A stretch of DNA of 64,000 bases, from contig NZ_MUYU01000007.1 of assembly GCF_002014825.1 (NCBI RefSeq), positions 35,265 through 99,264 of the forward strand. The letters run 5' to 3'. The notes beneath the pieces were generated by a model, which saw only the letters and a program-made list of their open reading frames with translations, made no database searches and was not told the DNA's origin. The position numbers were made by a program, and so were the translations under genes. The DNA is from Moraxella pluranimalium (GTDB lineage Bacteria > Pseudomonadota > Gammaproteobacteria > Pseudomonadales > Moraxellaceae). This document shows, piece by piece, positions 43,951 through 53,607 of this stretch (the first letter of the stretch is position 1; each line of letters opens with the position of its first letter).

Positions 43951-45969
43951 TTAAGATTTATTGAATAAATCTGCCAATTTGGCTTTGTTGTTTTGATTAT
44001 CCCACTGTGTGAGTAGCTGTAAACGCTGTTTATAAATCATTGATAATGCTAGCACTTTGGCATTTTTTTGTTGTTCGCTCAATACTTTTTTTAGTGCGGT
44101 GCAAATCAGCTCATAGACAAGCGGTGTGATGTCATCCATCGGATAGGTGCGTCTGATTTGGACAAAATCATCCCAATGTGCGCTGATTTGTTGGCGAGCA
44201 TCTTCACTGAGTGTTGATAAGATAAAGTACATGCTGTGATTCGGCACATCGTTATTCGGCTGTCGATACTCGTTGGGCAGTGCTTTGATGGCGGTGATGA
44301 CTTCGGTCAGTACCGTGCTATCAAGACTTTGCCAAGTCGGTAGGTCAGGCACTTTGAGCGACTGACGCTCTAGATGCTCTGAATAAGGGCGATGCGCATC
44401 TGCCATCTGCGATTGGCTGATGATATCAGCAAGGGGATCTTGATCCAAGATGGTAGGGCTTTGCATGATAAATAACGCAAGCTCGGTGGCAGTATCAAGC
44501 GTCTTACCTGCTTGATAATTGATGGTGTCCATGCGAGCACGGCGACCAAAGCGAGTATCGCCAATCGACTTGATCCGCTGATAGATGTCGCTATTGAGTA
44601 GCCATTTATAGCTTGAGCCTTTTGGGAATAAATCGGTGAATTTGCGTAGCTCTGCCATCGCTGCGGCTTTTTGTTCGGATTTTTCAAGATCAAAACGAGC
44701 TGCCAAAATCTGATAAATGTAGTCCGATAGCGACCAAGCATTTAAGATTTGCTCACGCATCGCATCCGCACCTTGTTCGGCGATAAAGGTATCGGGGTCG
44801 TGCTGATCGGGCAGGGTGAGAAACTTGAGCGTCTTACCGTCTTCGAGCGCAGGCGCAGCGATTTCCATCGTCCGCCAAGCAGCTCTTTGACCGGCATTAT
44901 CACCATCAAAGCATAGGGTCAGCGTGTTGTTGTAGCGTAGCAAGGTGGCGATTTGATTTTCGTTCGCTGCCGTACCCATCGGCGCAACCGCACCATAAAT
45001 CCCTGCTTGATACAGCGCAATCACATCCATATAGCCTTCGACCATCATATAATCACTGGCTTTTTGTTGGCGAGATTCGTACAGACCGTACAGGATGTGC
45101 TGTTTTTGGAATACGGGTGATTCGCTTGAGTTGATGTATTTTGGTGAATCATCGCCAATGGTACGACCAGCAAAGCCGACCACTCGACCTTGCTTATCAC
45201 GAATGGGGAAAATCACTCGATTGCGCAATAGGTCATAATCCCGACCATTTTGCGACTGCCTGACCAATCCCAAGATTTTTAGGCCTTCAATATCTTCGCC
45301 AAAGACTTCTTCAAGGTGCTGCCAACCATCAGGCGCATAGCCAAGCCGAAAGGTCTGTATGCTACTTTCGCTCACACCACGGTCCAAAAAATACTGCCGA
45401 GCGACAGGTGTATTTTGTAGTGTAAATTGATAAAAATGACAGATATTTTCAAGTAATTGATACAAGTCGCCTTGCGGATTGGGCTGTGCCATCGGCGGCG
45501 TGGGATATACTTGCGGTGTGCTGTCTTGGGGTGATATGGCATCATCCATCACCGGTGCTGTCTGCACAGATGGCGCTTGTGGCATCGGTGGCGGTACAGG
45601 TTGGGCTGATGGCTGCTGTTGATTTTTGGGTGTTTTTTTGGTTTTATTGTATTTGACTTTTTTGGCAAATTCATCGTCTTTTGGTAGCTCGATACCAGTT
45701 TGTTCGGACAATGTTTTTACCGCTTCGATAAAGCTTAAGCGTTCAAATTCCTTTAAAAAGGTGATTGGATTGCCTTTGGCGTGACAACCAAAACAGTAGT
45801 ATAAATTGGTCTCAGGATTGACATAAAATGATGGCGTCTTTTCACCATGAAATGGACAACAGCCCTTGAACTCTCGGCCGGCAGGCTTGAGCACGGTATG
45901 CTTACGAATCATCCCAACCAAATCCGCTTGGCTGTTGAGCTGTTCGATGATAGAGTCAGGAATGCGCAT
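43951..45969 (-). CDS. dnaG: DNA primase
   Basis: Synthesises RNA primers at the replication fork. The 672-residue protein has the CHC2 zinc finger (Cys38, His41, Cys59, Cys62), a Pro/Gln-rich linker (about 105-167) longer than in most DnaG, the RNA-polymerase core, a TOPRIM domain (MVEGYMD and DGDNAGQRA), and a C-terminal helicase-binding domain. ATG at 45969 (MRIPDSIIEQL) matches the family N-terminus; a longer frame to 46011 does not. It is not in the usual rpsU-dnaG-rpoD order. Confidence 0.96.
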   Translation of the reverse strand: MRIPDSIIEQLNSQADLVGMIRKHTVLKPAGREFKGCCPFHGEKTPSFYVNPETNLYYCFGCHAKGNPITFLKEFERLSFIEAVKTLSEQTGIELPKDDEFAKKVKYNKTKKTPKNQQQPSAQPVPPPMPQAPSVQTAPVMDDAISPQDSTPQVYPTPPMAQPNPQGDLYQLLENICHFYQFTLQNTPVARQYFLDRGVSESSIQTFRLGYAPDGWQHLEEVFGEDIEGLKILGLVRQSQNGRDYDLLRNRVIFPIRDKQGRVVGFAGRTIGDDSPKYINSSESPVFQKQHILYGLYESRQQKASDYMMVEGYMDVIALYQAGIYGAVAPMGTAANENQIATLLRYNNTLTLCFDGDNAGQRAAWRTMEIAAPALEDGKTLKFLTLPDQHDPDTFIAEQGADAMREQILNAWSLSDYIYQILAARFDLEKSEQKAAAMAELRKFTDLFPKGSSYKWLLNSDIYQRIKSIGDTRFGRRARMDTINYQAGKTLDTATELALFIMQSPTILDQDPLADIISQSQMADAHRPYSEHLERQSLKVPDLPTWQSLDSTVLTEVITAIKALPNEYRQPNNDVPNHSMYFILSTLSEDARQQISAHWDDFVQIRRTYPMDDITPLVYELICTALKKVLSEQQKNAKVLALSMIYKQRLQLLTQWDNQNNKAKLADLFNKS

Positions 45970-46038
45970 GGGATTACTCAGATGCAAAAAAGCGAAAACC
46001 ATCAATGCCAACTGGCGACACTTTGGCTGACAATCGAA

Positions 46039-46062
46039 ATGGCTATTTTTTTAAATAACCAT
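46039..46062 (-). terminator. possible terminator after bamD
   Basis: Read leftward, the hairpin ATGGTTATT, loop TAAAAA, AATAGCCAT (one wobble) follows the bamD stop by about 75 bases. The T-tract is poor, so the call is weak. Confidence 0.3.
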
Positions 46063-46137
46063 TATTGTATCACGATTGGCAATGGACAAAAACAACAAAA
46101 CGGCACAAATCATGCCGTCATGTTGCGTGCTTTATGA

Positions 46138-47211
46138 TTAGCGTGTTTCGCTAGGGTTGCCCGTCGCATCATTTGGCAGACCCAAACCAAACTGTGGCAA
46201 ATGGCTCTTTTTGGTTTCGGCGTCGTTATTGGTCGCTGGGGCAGGTGTGCTGACAGCGGGCAGACGCATTGCTTGCGCTTGGCGGATAACTTGGGTGCGA
46301 GTCTCGCCCGTGTAGCCACCTTCATAGCTTTGGGCATCGGTTGCACGACCAAGCTTGCCAAAGCTGATGGTTGATAGTGCTTTTTGCACCGCAGTCTTAG
46401 TGCCTGTACCTGACAGACGCACTGTGCCGTTGCTGTTTAGATACTGTGGATAGTTGATTTGCAGGAGTGTTTTGTACTCGCTTGCGGTGTCTTTTAGCCC
46501 AAGCTCGTCATTGGCATATGCCAAAATGGCAATGGCTTCAGGCACAGCAGTAGATTGTGGGAAATACTGGAATACCCATTTAGCACGGTTGGCAGCTGCG
46601 ACCATCGCATCACGCTTGATGTACCAACGAGCGGCGACTAGCTCATTTTCTGCCAAATCATTATAAATCGCCACCATACGCTGTGCCGCATCGGCAGCAT
46701 AGGCACTATTTGGGAAGTTATTAACCAGCGTCTGAAAATCTTGGAATGCTAGACGCAGATAGGCGGTATTGCGTTCAGCTTGATTTGACTTAAATAGGCG
46801 AGATGCTTTTGGCGCACCGCCCATATTGGTCACGCCTTGTACATACAGTGCGTAGTCAATGTGACGACTTGTTGGGTACAGACGGATAAATTCAGCCGTA
46901 CTTTGGGTCACTGCTTCATAGTTGCCTGCTTGATATTGCACATAAATCAAATCAAGCAAAGCCTGCTGTGCCAAAGCACCTGTCGGATAAAAAGTGCGAA
47001 TGTTATTCAGTGCAATCATCGCTTCATTATTATGCGATTTGGCGATGGCTTCTTGGGCATAGTCATAATATTGCTGTTCGGTTTTGTCGGCGGTTTGGAC
47101 GATGTCTTCGCCTTTTTTCTTGCCAAACAACCCACCAACAGTGGCGCAACCAGTCATCAGACTGCCTGCAACAACAGCAGTAACAGCAATTTTTAGGGCT
47201 TTTGCTTTCAT
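46138..47211 (-). CDS. bamD: outer membrane assembly lipoprotein BamD
   Basis: Essential lipoprotein of the BAM complex that inserts beta-barrel proteins. The 357-residue precursor has lipobox LMTGC (Cys22) and tetratricopeptide-like helices containing YYDYAQEAIAKSHNNEAM, FIRLYPTSRHIDYALYVQG and LVNNFPNSAYAADAAQRM. A Pro/Thr-rich tail of about 100 residues extends beyond the usual end (E. coli BamD is 245), with no recognisable domain. It is divergent from the DUF817 gene. Confidence 0.95.
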   Translation of the reverse strand: MKAKALKIAVTAVVAGSLMTGCATVGGLFGKKKGEDIVQTADKTEQQYYDYAQEAIAKSHNNEAMIALNNIRTFYPTGALAQQALLDLIYVQYQAGNYEAVTQSTAEFIRLYPTSRHIDYALYVQGVTNMGGAPKASRLFKSNQAERNTAYLRLAFQDFQTLVNNFPNSAYAADAAQRMVAIYNDLAENELVAARWYIKRDAMVAAANRAKWVFQYFPQSTAVPEAIAILAYANDELGLKDTASEYKTLLQINYPQYLNSNGTVRLSGTGTKTAVQKALSTISFGKLGRATDAQSYEGGYTGETRTQVIRQAQAMRLPAVSTPAPATNNDAETKKSHLPQFGLGLPNDATGNPSETR

Positions 47212-47485
47212 TGTATCCTCGATTTTTTGATGTCGTATGACAAATTTTCGCTAGTTTAGCATGATTTGACAGCCAAAACAACGAAACCGCCGCACAAAGC
47301 TTGCCAAAACCGCCGTTATCAAAAAATTACTACTCATAAGCAACGCTAGAGTAAGGTGTTCTATCGGCGATGGGTCAGTATGAGATTGGCAATAAATGGC
47401 GATGACAGCTGCCAAATTGCAAATCAGTACAAAACATGATAAATTATCATATTCTTATTTATGAATTTAATCAGTATTGATAAAA

Positions 47486-48364
47486 ATGCTTGCACAATTT
47501 GACCAATGGCTATGCCAACATCCCAAAAATCCCACTTTGCGCGGCTATCGTCGCTTTGTGGTGGAGTTTTGGTTTTTTGGACTCAAGCAGGCTCGAGCAT
47601 GCCTGTTCGCTGGGCTGTTTTTTGTGGCGATGTTTGTTATCCCCAAATCAGGCATTTGGGGTATTCCCCGCTATGATGCCTTGCTGATTTTTGCGGTGGT
47701 GGCGCAGTTTGCGATGGTGTGGAGCAAACTAGAAACTTGGGATGAGCTCAAATCCATCACTTTATTTCATCTAATCGGTTTTGCCTTAGAATTATTCAAA
47801 ACTTCACCTGACATCCAAGCACTCTTATTGCCCGATGGCGCTCGCATTGGTGCATCTTGGGCGTATCCTGATTTTGCTTATAGCAAGGTGTTTGGCGTGC
47901 CTTTGTTCACAGGATTTATGTATGCGGCGGTGGCAAGCTATATTATCCAAGCGTGGCGGTTATTTGATTTACGTTTGTATAAGATGCCACCGTACGCACT
48001 GACGACCATCACAGCGATATTGATTTATTTGAACTTTTTTACGCATCATGCCATCATGGATTTGCGCTGGTATATTGCCATGTTTGTGCTTGGGCTGTAT
48101 GCCAGAAGTTATGTGCGTTTTACCCCTTATGATACGCCACGACGGATGCCCGTGCTGTTGTCGTTTGTGCTGATTGGATTTTTTATTTGGCTTGCGGAGA
48201 ATATCAGCACCTTTTTTGGCATTTGGCAATATCCCAATCAAGTGATGGCATGGTCGATGGTGCATATCAGCAAATTTAGCTCATGGTCGCTACTGATTAT
48301 GATGACTTTTACCATCGTCACGCATCTAAAGCACATCAAGCACAGCGTGATGGTGGCAAGATAA
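47486..48364 (+). CDS. DUF817 family membrane protein
   Basis: A 292-residue inner-membrane protein of the DUF817 family with about eight hydrophobic segments. Stretches such as FGLKQARACLFAGLF, KSITLFHLIGFALELFKTSP and WAENISTFFG-like LAENISTFFGIWQYPNQ are typical. The function is unknown. It lies between bamD and rluD, which are usually next to each other. ATG at 47486 is used; an upstream TTG at 47477 is weaker. Confidence 0.88.
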   Translation: MLAQFDQWLCQHPKNPTLRGYRRFVVEFWFFGLKQARACLFAGLFFVAMFVIPKSGIWGIPRYDALLIFAVVAQFAMVWSKLETWDELKSITLFHLIGFALELFKTSPDIQALLLPDGARIGASWAYPDFAYSKVFGVPLFTGFMYAAVASYIIQAWRLFDLRLYKMPPYALTTITAILIYLNFFTHHAIMDLRWYIAMFVLGLYARSYVRFTPYDTPRRMPVLLSFVLIGFFIWLAENISTFFGIWQYPNQVMAWSMVHISKFSSWSLLIMMTFTIVTHLKHIKHSVMVAR

Positions 48365-48578
48365 ACCGATGGCTTGAATGGCTTGGGATAGCGGCTTGGG
48401 ATATTCGGGTCATTTAAACAGCTTAATATCAATGGTGTGATCAGCCAAATTTAGCCAAGCATGAGCCATAAGTCACGCTCAAAAGTGGCGATAATCACAA
48501 AAATATGCTAAAGTATCGCCTTTTTATTCATTTAATTTTAGTCGCAGTGTTTAGCGACATTTTTTATAAGTAGCCATC

Positions 48579-49640
48579 ATGACAGCCGATAATATCCATA
48601 CCAAGTATGCTTTGACCGACACGCCATTTGAGATGATTGATGATGGTGATGCCTTTGATATGGATGATGATACGGCGGATGATCAAGATGCTGACAGCCA
48701 CGATGGTGAGCAGACTTATACCGTGCAGGCATCTGATGTCGGTGTGCGCCTAGATAAACTGGGTAGCACGGTGTTTGATGGCTTTTCACGAGCCAATATT
48801 CAAAAGTTTATCGATAATGGCGAACTGCTCGTCAATGGAATGATTGTTAAGCCAAAATACGCAGTCAAATCAGGTGATGTACTGACATTGACCGCATCAC
48901 TTGAGAACCATTCTGAAGATTTACCCGAAAATATCGCCATCGATGTCGTCTATGAAGATGATGCGGTGATTGTGATTAATAAGCCGGCAGGACTTGTGGT
49001 GCATCCAGGGGCGGGCAATCGCACAGGCACGCTAGTCAATGCGCTATTGTATCATTATCCTGATGTGGCGCATCTGCCACGAGCGGGACTGGTGCATCGT
49101 ATTGATAAGGACACCACAGGATTGCTCGTCATCGCTCGCACCAAGACAGCACAGCTTGATCTTATCGATCAGCTCAAAGACAAAAGCGTGTATCGCCTAT
49201 ATCAGTGCATCGCACTGGGTGCACCGCATGACATCATGCGTCATGCTCGCATTGATGCGCCGATTGGACGGCACAGCACACAGCGCACCAAGATGGCGGT
49301 CAAAGATACAGGCAAACCTGCGGTGACGCATATCCTAAAAGCAGTGGCACTACACGAACGCTACAGCCTATGCGATGTACAGCTAGAGACAGGGCGTACG
49401 CACCAAATCCGTGTGCATCTATCCCATGTCGGTCATCCATTGGTCGGCGATAAGGTCTATGGCACATCGCCACGAGCAGGGCTGACAGATGCACAGCGTC
49501 AAGCGGTGGCAACTTTCCCACGACAGGCGCTACACGCACATACGCTTGGCTTTATCCATCCGATAAGCGGTGAGTCGATGAAGTTTCACGCACCATTGCC
49601 GGCTGATTTTTGTGCCTTGATGGATGTGTTTGCAGATTAA
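48579..49640 (+). CDS. rluD: 23S rRNA pseudouridine synthase RluD
   Basis: Makes pseudouridines at 23S rRNA helix 69. The 353-residue protein has an S4 domain (VRLDKLGSTVFDGFSRANIQ, from 56) and the RluA-family catalytic core with HRIDKDTTGLL (catalytic Asp176), GRTHQIRVHL and HPLVGDKVYG. Odd: the first 44 residues are an acidic extension (DDGDAFDMDDDTADDQDAD) absent from E. coli RluD. pgeF follows, as in many proteobacteria. Confidence 0.94.
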   Translation: MTADNIHTKYALTDTPFEMIDDGDAFDMDDDTADDQDADSHDGEQTYTVQASDVGVRLDKLGSTVFDGFSRANIQKFIDNGELLVNGMIVKPKYAVKSGDVLTLTASLENHSEDLPENIAIDVVYEDDAVIVINKPAGLVVHPGAGNRTGTLVNALLYHYPDVAHLPRAGLVHRIDKDTTGLLVIARTKTAQLDLIDQLKDKSVYRLYQCIALGAPHDIMRHARIDAPIGRHSTQRTKMAVKDTGKPAVTHILKAVALHERYSLCDVQLETGRTHQIRVHLSHVGHPLVGDKVYGTSPRAGLTDAQRQAVATFPRQALHAHTLGFIHPISGESMKFHAPLPADFCALMDVFAD

Positions 49641-49656
49641 TTAAAGGATGAAAAAA

Positions 49657-50472
49657 ATGCAAATAACTGACACCGTACCTGTTTGCGTACTCTATCAAGA
49701 TGACACCGTGCTGGTCGTGCAGACACAAGCAGGGGCATTTGATAAGTTTGGCGATACAGATATTTATGGGGATTTTAACTTAGGTTTGCACGTCAAGGAC
49801 AATCCGACAGCGGTGCTCACTCGCCGAGCGCAGCTACTTGATGCCATTAGCCATCATGCACCCATCACAGCAATTCATTGGCTAAACCAAGTGCATGGCG
49901 ATACCGTACTGGATATTGATACGGATACGCCGTCATTACAAGCGGTGTCTGCTGATGCGCTAATTACCAAGTCATCCAATCGTGCCCTTGCCATCATGAC
50001 GGCGGACTGCGTGCCTGTGGCGATTTTTGGGCAGAGTCAAGATGATGGTATCGCCTGTATTCATGCGGGTTGGCAGGGACTTGTTAATGGTATCATTGCC
50101 AAAAGCTATGCCAAGCTTGGTGTGCTGTCTGCACCCAAAGCCATCATCGGTGCTTGTATCTCGCAGGGCTCATATCAGATTGATGAAGTGCTTGCCAAGC
50201 GTATCTGCGATGAAGTCACAGCACAGTCGCTTGTGAATATGACATCATCAGCACTGTATGACGCCATTATTATCCCATCAGCTGATGATGGTAAGGTGAA
50301 TATTGATATCGTCAAGCTTGCACGACTTGAGCTTGAACATCTGGGTATCGATGTAGTCAGTGAGTCTGTGCCATGTAGCTATCTTGAACCAAATCTGTAT
50401 TCGTACCGTGCGCAGACCCACGCAGGCAAATCAGCCACAGGGCGTATGGCGATGGTAGTTGTACGCCACTAA
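49657..50472 (+). CDS. pgeF: PgeF/YfiH laccase-domain protein
   Basis: Purine nucleoside phosphorylase/adenosine deaminase-type protein of the YfiH/PgeF family, linked to fidelity of peptidoglycan synthesis. The 271-residue protein has NLGLHV, the metal-binding HGDTV after LNQV, TADCVPV (Cys and His metal ligands) and HAGWQGL. Of two in-frame ATGs, 49657 has AAAGGA eight bases upstream, while 49648 touches it. It follows rluD by 16 bases, so cotranscription is likely. Confidence 0.92.
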   Translation: MQITDTVPVCVLYQDDTVLVVQTQAGAFDKFGDTDIYGDFNLGLHVKDNPTAVLTRRAQLLDAISHHAPITAIHWLNQVHGDTVLDIDTDTPSLQAVSADALITKSSNRALAIMTADCVPVAIFGQSQDDGIACIHAGWQGLVNGIIAKSYAKLGVLSAPKAIIGACISQGSYQIDEVLAKRICDEVTAQSLVNMTSSALYDAIIIPSADDGKVNIDIVKLARLELEHLGIDVVSESVPCSYLEPNLYSYRAQTHAGKSATGRMAMVVVRH

Positions 50473-50533
50473 GCACCAAGCCAAACTTTGCTATCAATGA
50501 GCAAGAATAAATAAAACAAACAAGGATAAACCC

Positions 50534-51082
50534 ATGCAAGCAACCATTGCCATCGTCTATCATTCCAACTATGGACACACACGCCGTGTCGCACAAGCCA
50601 TCGGCGAAGGGGTGGCTCGCCACTGCACGATGCGTACCATTGATATCATGGCAATCAGCGATGATGACTGGGCATATCTTGATGAGGCATCGATGATTGT
50701 CTTTGGTAGTGCGGTGTATATGGGCAGTGTGACAGCAGAGTTTAAGACCTTTATGGATAGCACATCCAAGCGTTGGCTGTCTCGCACTTGGCAGGGTAAA
50801 TTTGCCGCAGGCTTTGCCAATTCAGGTGGCTTGAGCGGTGATAAATTGGCGGTACTACAACAGCTTTGCTTATTTGCCATGCAACACGGGATGAATTGGG
50901 CGGGCTTGCCATTATTACCGACAGGTAGTAGCGATGTGGATTTGAACCGATTGAGCAGTTTTTTGGGATTGATGACGCAGTCAATCGATGCGCCACCTGA
51001 TGTCACGCCATGTCAAGGAGATATTGACACGGCGATTTGGTTTGGTGAGCATTTGGCAAAGACAGTATTGAAACAGTTATGA
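50534..51082 (+). CDS. flavodoxin-like FMN-binding oxidoreductase
   Basis: A 182-residue flavodoxin-fold protein related to WrbA/NADPH-dependent FMN reductases. The phosphate-binding loop HSNYGHTRRVAQAI (10-23) and the FGSAVYMGSVTAEFKTFMD and GFANSGGLSGDK segments fit the fold. It is shorter than WrbA and lacks the WrbA-specific insertion. The electron partner is unknown. AAGGATA precedes the start. Confidence 0.85.
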   Translation: MQATIAIVYHSNYGHTRRVAQAIGEGVARHCTMRTIDIMAISDDDWAYLDEASMIVFGSAVYMGSVTAEFKTFMDSTSKRWLSRTWQGKFAAGFANSGGLSGDKLAVLQQLCLFAMQHGMNWAGLPLLPTGSSDVDLNRLSSFLGLMTQSIDAPPDVTPCQGDIDTAIWFGEHLAKTVLKQL

Positions 51083-51193
51083 TTAAAATGGTCGTGATAT
51101 TTTAGAATAACTCAATTTTAAACCCAATATAAGCCATTACTTGCCTATCTTTTTAATCACAAACACCATTTCAAAATTAACCACTTTCCCATG

Positions 51194-51490
51194 CTAGAAC
51201 CAATTTTCTAGCAAATACACTTGTTGCACCTGCTGTCTAGGCGTTAGCTTGGGTGGTCGGTTTTTGACAGGAATTGTGCTTGGCATACTCTGCTGATAGA
51301 CGATGCTTGTCTTGTCGTCATGGCTGACATCTGCCAAAGTTACCGGCAGTGGACTGCGCACCAGTTGGATATGCTGACAGCCTGTCATGATGACAGCTAG
51401 CAACATCACTATAACGCATTTGGCGATATCAGTCGGCATCGCAGGGCGTGTCAGCGTGGTTATTGGCACAGTCATTTTGCTATTTATCAT
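51194..51490 (-). CDS. small lipoprotein downstream of tolB
   Basis: A 98-residue lipoprotein with a hydrophobic signal and lipobox IMTGC (Cys38). The short mature chain ends QQVYLLENWF and has no OmpA-like peptidoglycan-binding domain. It is the last gene of the leftward tol cluster, 22 bases after tolB, at the place where pal usually lies, but it is not Pal. The N-terminus is long; a later start at MPTDIAKCVIVM would give a more normal signal. Confidence 0.65.
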   Translation of the reverse strand: MINSKMTVPITTLTRPAMPTDIAKCVIVMLLAVIMTGCQHIQLVRSPLPVTLADVSHDDKTSIVYQQSMPSTIPVKNRPPKLTPRQQVQQVYLLENWF

Positions 51491-51512
51491 GGCTTATTAT
51501 CGGGTTTGGGTC

Positions 51513-52790
51513 TTATTTTGACCATACCGGTTCACGCACTTGACCTGTGGTCGGCAAAGTGGTGCTTTGGTTGCTCGCTAAGTTGTGAATGACAAGCTTA
51601 CTTTGACCGCCTTGACTTTGGGCATAGACGATGCGATTTGCCGATGGTGAGAAACTTGCCGAAATCTCGGTGCCGCCGACCTTGATACGCTGTAAGGTCG
51701 AACCGCTGACATTGGCGATGATGATGTCTTGACCTGCGACATAGGCGATTTTTGACCCATCATGGCTTAGGCGTGGGTTGGTGGCATTGAGTGCAATGCG
51801 GGTGGCGTTTTGATTGGCGAATTGATAGCGGTACAGGCTTTGGCTGCGTGTGCCATTATCCGCTGTATAAATAAAGCCTGAGCCATCGGGCAGATAGCTA
51901 GGTGAGTTTTCTGCACCGTTTTGGGTGGTGATGGCTTTGAGTGTTTTGGTGGTTAGGTTGAGTTCATAAATATTTGGGTTGTTGTGCTCATGACTGCCTG
52001 AGAATAATAGGCGTGTGCCATCAGCCGAAAAGCTGGGCGCTAGATTATGCCCCCAAAATGGCGTCACCACTTCGCTATGCGTGCTATTGATTGACTGCAC
52101 ATGAATCACGGGTAAGCCATTTTTAGCTTGGACAGCATAAGCGATACGGCTACCATCTGGCGAGAAAGTCGGCGTCAAAATTGACCCTGTCACCGTAAAC
52201 AGCGTACGGGCATTTTGTCCTGTGGCATCAATGAGCTTTAGGCGAGAAGTCTTGTTCGATGGCGTGCCTGTTTCTTCGACATAGGCGATAATAGAGCCAA
52301 AGTCGCCTGATTTGCCTGTGATGGCTTGATAGATTTTATCGCTGATTTGATGACCGGCAAGCTTTAAAGATGCGGTATTGGTGTCGCTGACTTGGGTTTG
52401 GCTGCCGATGACTTTGGCGGCTTTGGTGTCGATGACATCATAGCTGATGGCGGTTTTGTTACCCACGATTGAGTGCGATTTGCCAATGACGACATAATCA
52501 TAGCCAAGATTGCGCCAAGTGCTAAGGTTTGCCAAGATGTCATTGGTGCTGGCTGTGCGTTGTGGCAGATTGCCACTGCTTGCACCAAGCTCTGTGCCGT
52601 CTAGATTTGCCGTGACAACGTCTGTCACCACAGTATCGCCCACAAAAGGCACGATGGCGATACGGTCGCTACTTTGGGCGATTTGCTGAGTTGCTACCCA
52701 TACTTTATCAGTATCATCATTGGCGATGGCAGGGCTGATACTTGCCATCACGGTGATGGTGGCGATGGCTAATTGGCTAAATTTATTCAT
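51513..52790 (-). CDS. tolB: Tol-Pal system protein TolB
   Basis: Periplasmic beta-propeller protein of the Tol-Pal system that keeps outer and inner membranes in step during division. The 425-residue precursor has a signal peptide (cleavage near AIANDD), an N-terminal alpha/beta domain with IAIVPFVGD, and repeated WD-like propeller blades (FSPDGSRIAY, FSADGTRLLFSG, YLPDGSGFIYTAD, LSHDGSKIAYV). Together with tolQ, tolR and tolA it forms a leftward operon. Confidence 0.95.
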   Translation of the reverse strand: MNKFSQLAIATITVMASISPAIANDDTDKVWVATQQIAQSSDRIAIVPFVGDTVVTDVVTANLDGTELGASSGNLPQRTASTNDILANLSTWRNLGYDYVVIGKSHSIVGNKTAISYDVIDTKAAKVIGSQTQVSDTNTASLKLAGHQISDKIYQAITGKSGDFGSIIAYVEETGTPSNKTSRLKLIDATGQNARTLFTVTGSILTPTFSPDGSRIAYAVQAKNGLPVIHVQSINSTHSEVVTPFWGHNLAPSFSADGTRLLFSGSHEHNNPNIYELNLTTKTLKAITTQNGAENSPSYLPDGSGFIYTADNGTRSQSLYRYQFANQNATRIALNATNPRLSHDGSKIAYVAGQDIIIANVSGSTLQRIKVGGTEISASFSPSANRIVYAQSQGGQSKLVIHNLASNQSTTLPTTGQVREPVWSK

Positions 52791-52808
52791 AAATCATACT
52801 CAATATAT

Positions 52809-53600
52809 TCAAGGAGTTGTCGCAGTGTCAGACGATGCATCAGCAGATGGTTCATCATAAATCAGCGTCTCAGTCTGAAACTGAAAGGTCATCTGACCGA
52901 CCAAGCCTGCAATCTCAGGATACGGCGCGCCTGATTGCACCGCTGTGCGAATAGAATCTTTGAGCTCAGGATTACCTGCACCAAAATCAATCCCTGCTAC
53001 ATTGCCCATTTCGTCAAAACGCACGACAAATTGCATCATCTGATTGGGCTGTTTTGGCTGTGATAACCAAATGGACTTGATACGGTTATAGACGGTTTGT
53101 TGGGCGGCTTTTTTGTCAGCAGCACTCACACCGCCTTGACTGCCAAGCTGATTGTTAAACGCAGACCCTGTATCAGCGGCTGATGAATTATCATTGGTAT
53201 TTGTCGCAAAATTGCTGGATGTGTTATCAATCGTGCTTGATGGCTGGTCAAAGCCAAGCGACTGCGTGTCATTACTAAAAGTCGGCTCAATGGTCGTTGT
53301 CGAATTGACCACTCGATTAGATTGATAAGGATTATCAGTACTGCCAAATGTTGTCTGTGCATTGGCAGTACTTTGTGATGACTGTGTCTGTACAGAATTT
53401 TGCGCTTGATGATGTGCATTAAGTGTAGATTGTGCCTTAGCAAATGCTTCTTGGCTTACCAATGTGGTCTGGATACCCGTATCCTTATCAGGTGGCGATA
53501 TCATCGGCGCCATGACAGCAATGACAATCACGGCATGAATGAGCACACTTGCCAATATCGGCAGGGTGTAGCTGGTCTTTTGGGTGGATTCATTGGACAT
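52809..53600 (-). CDS. tolA: TolA-like energy-transducing protein
   Basis: Inner-membrane protein linking TolQR to the outer membrane. The 263-residue protein has one N-terminal membrane helix (about 12-34), a Ser/Thr/Asn/Gln-rich linker (55-150), and a C-terminal TonB/TolA-like domain (NRIKSIWLSQPKQPNQM to the end). Typical TolA has a long Lys/Ala/Glu-rich helical linker and exceeds 350 residues, so this is an unusual, compact form. It sits between tolR and tolB, which supports the assignment. Confidence 0.85.
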   Translation of the reverse strand: MSNESTQKTSYTLPILASVLIHAVIVIAVMAPMISPPDKDTGIQTTLVSQEAFAKAQSTLNAHHQAQNSVQTQSSQSTANAQTTFGSTDNPYQSNRVVNSTTTIEPTFSNDTQSLGFDQPSSTIDNTSSNFATNTNDNSSAADTGSAFNNQLGSQGGVSAADKKAAQQTVYNRIKSIWLSQPKQPNQMMQFVVRFDEMGNVAGIDFGAGNPELKDSIRTAVQSGAPYPEIAGLVGQMTFQFQTETLIYDEPSADASSDTATTP

Positions 53601-53607
53601 GGCGCAC

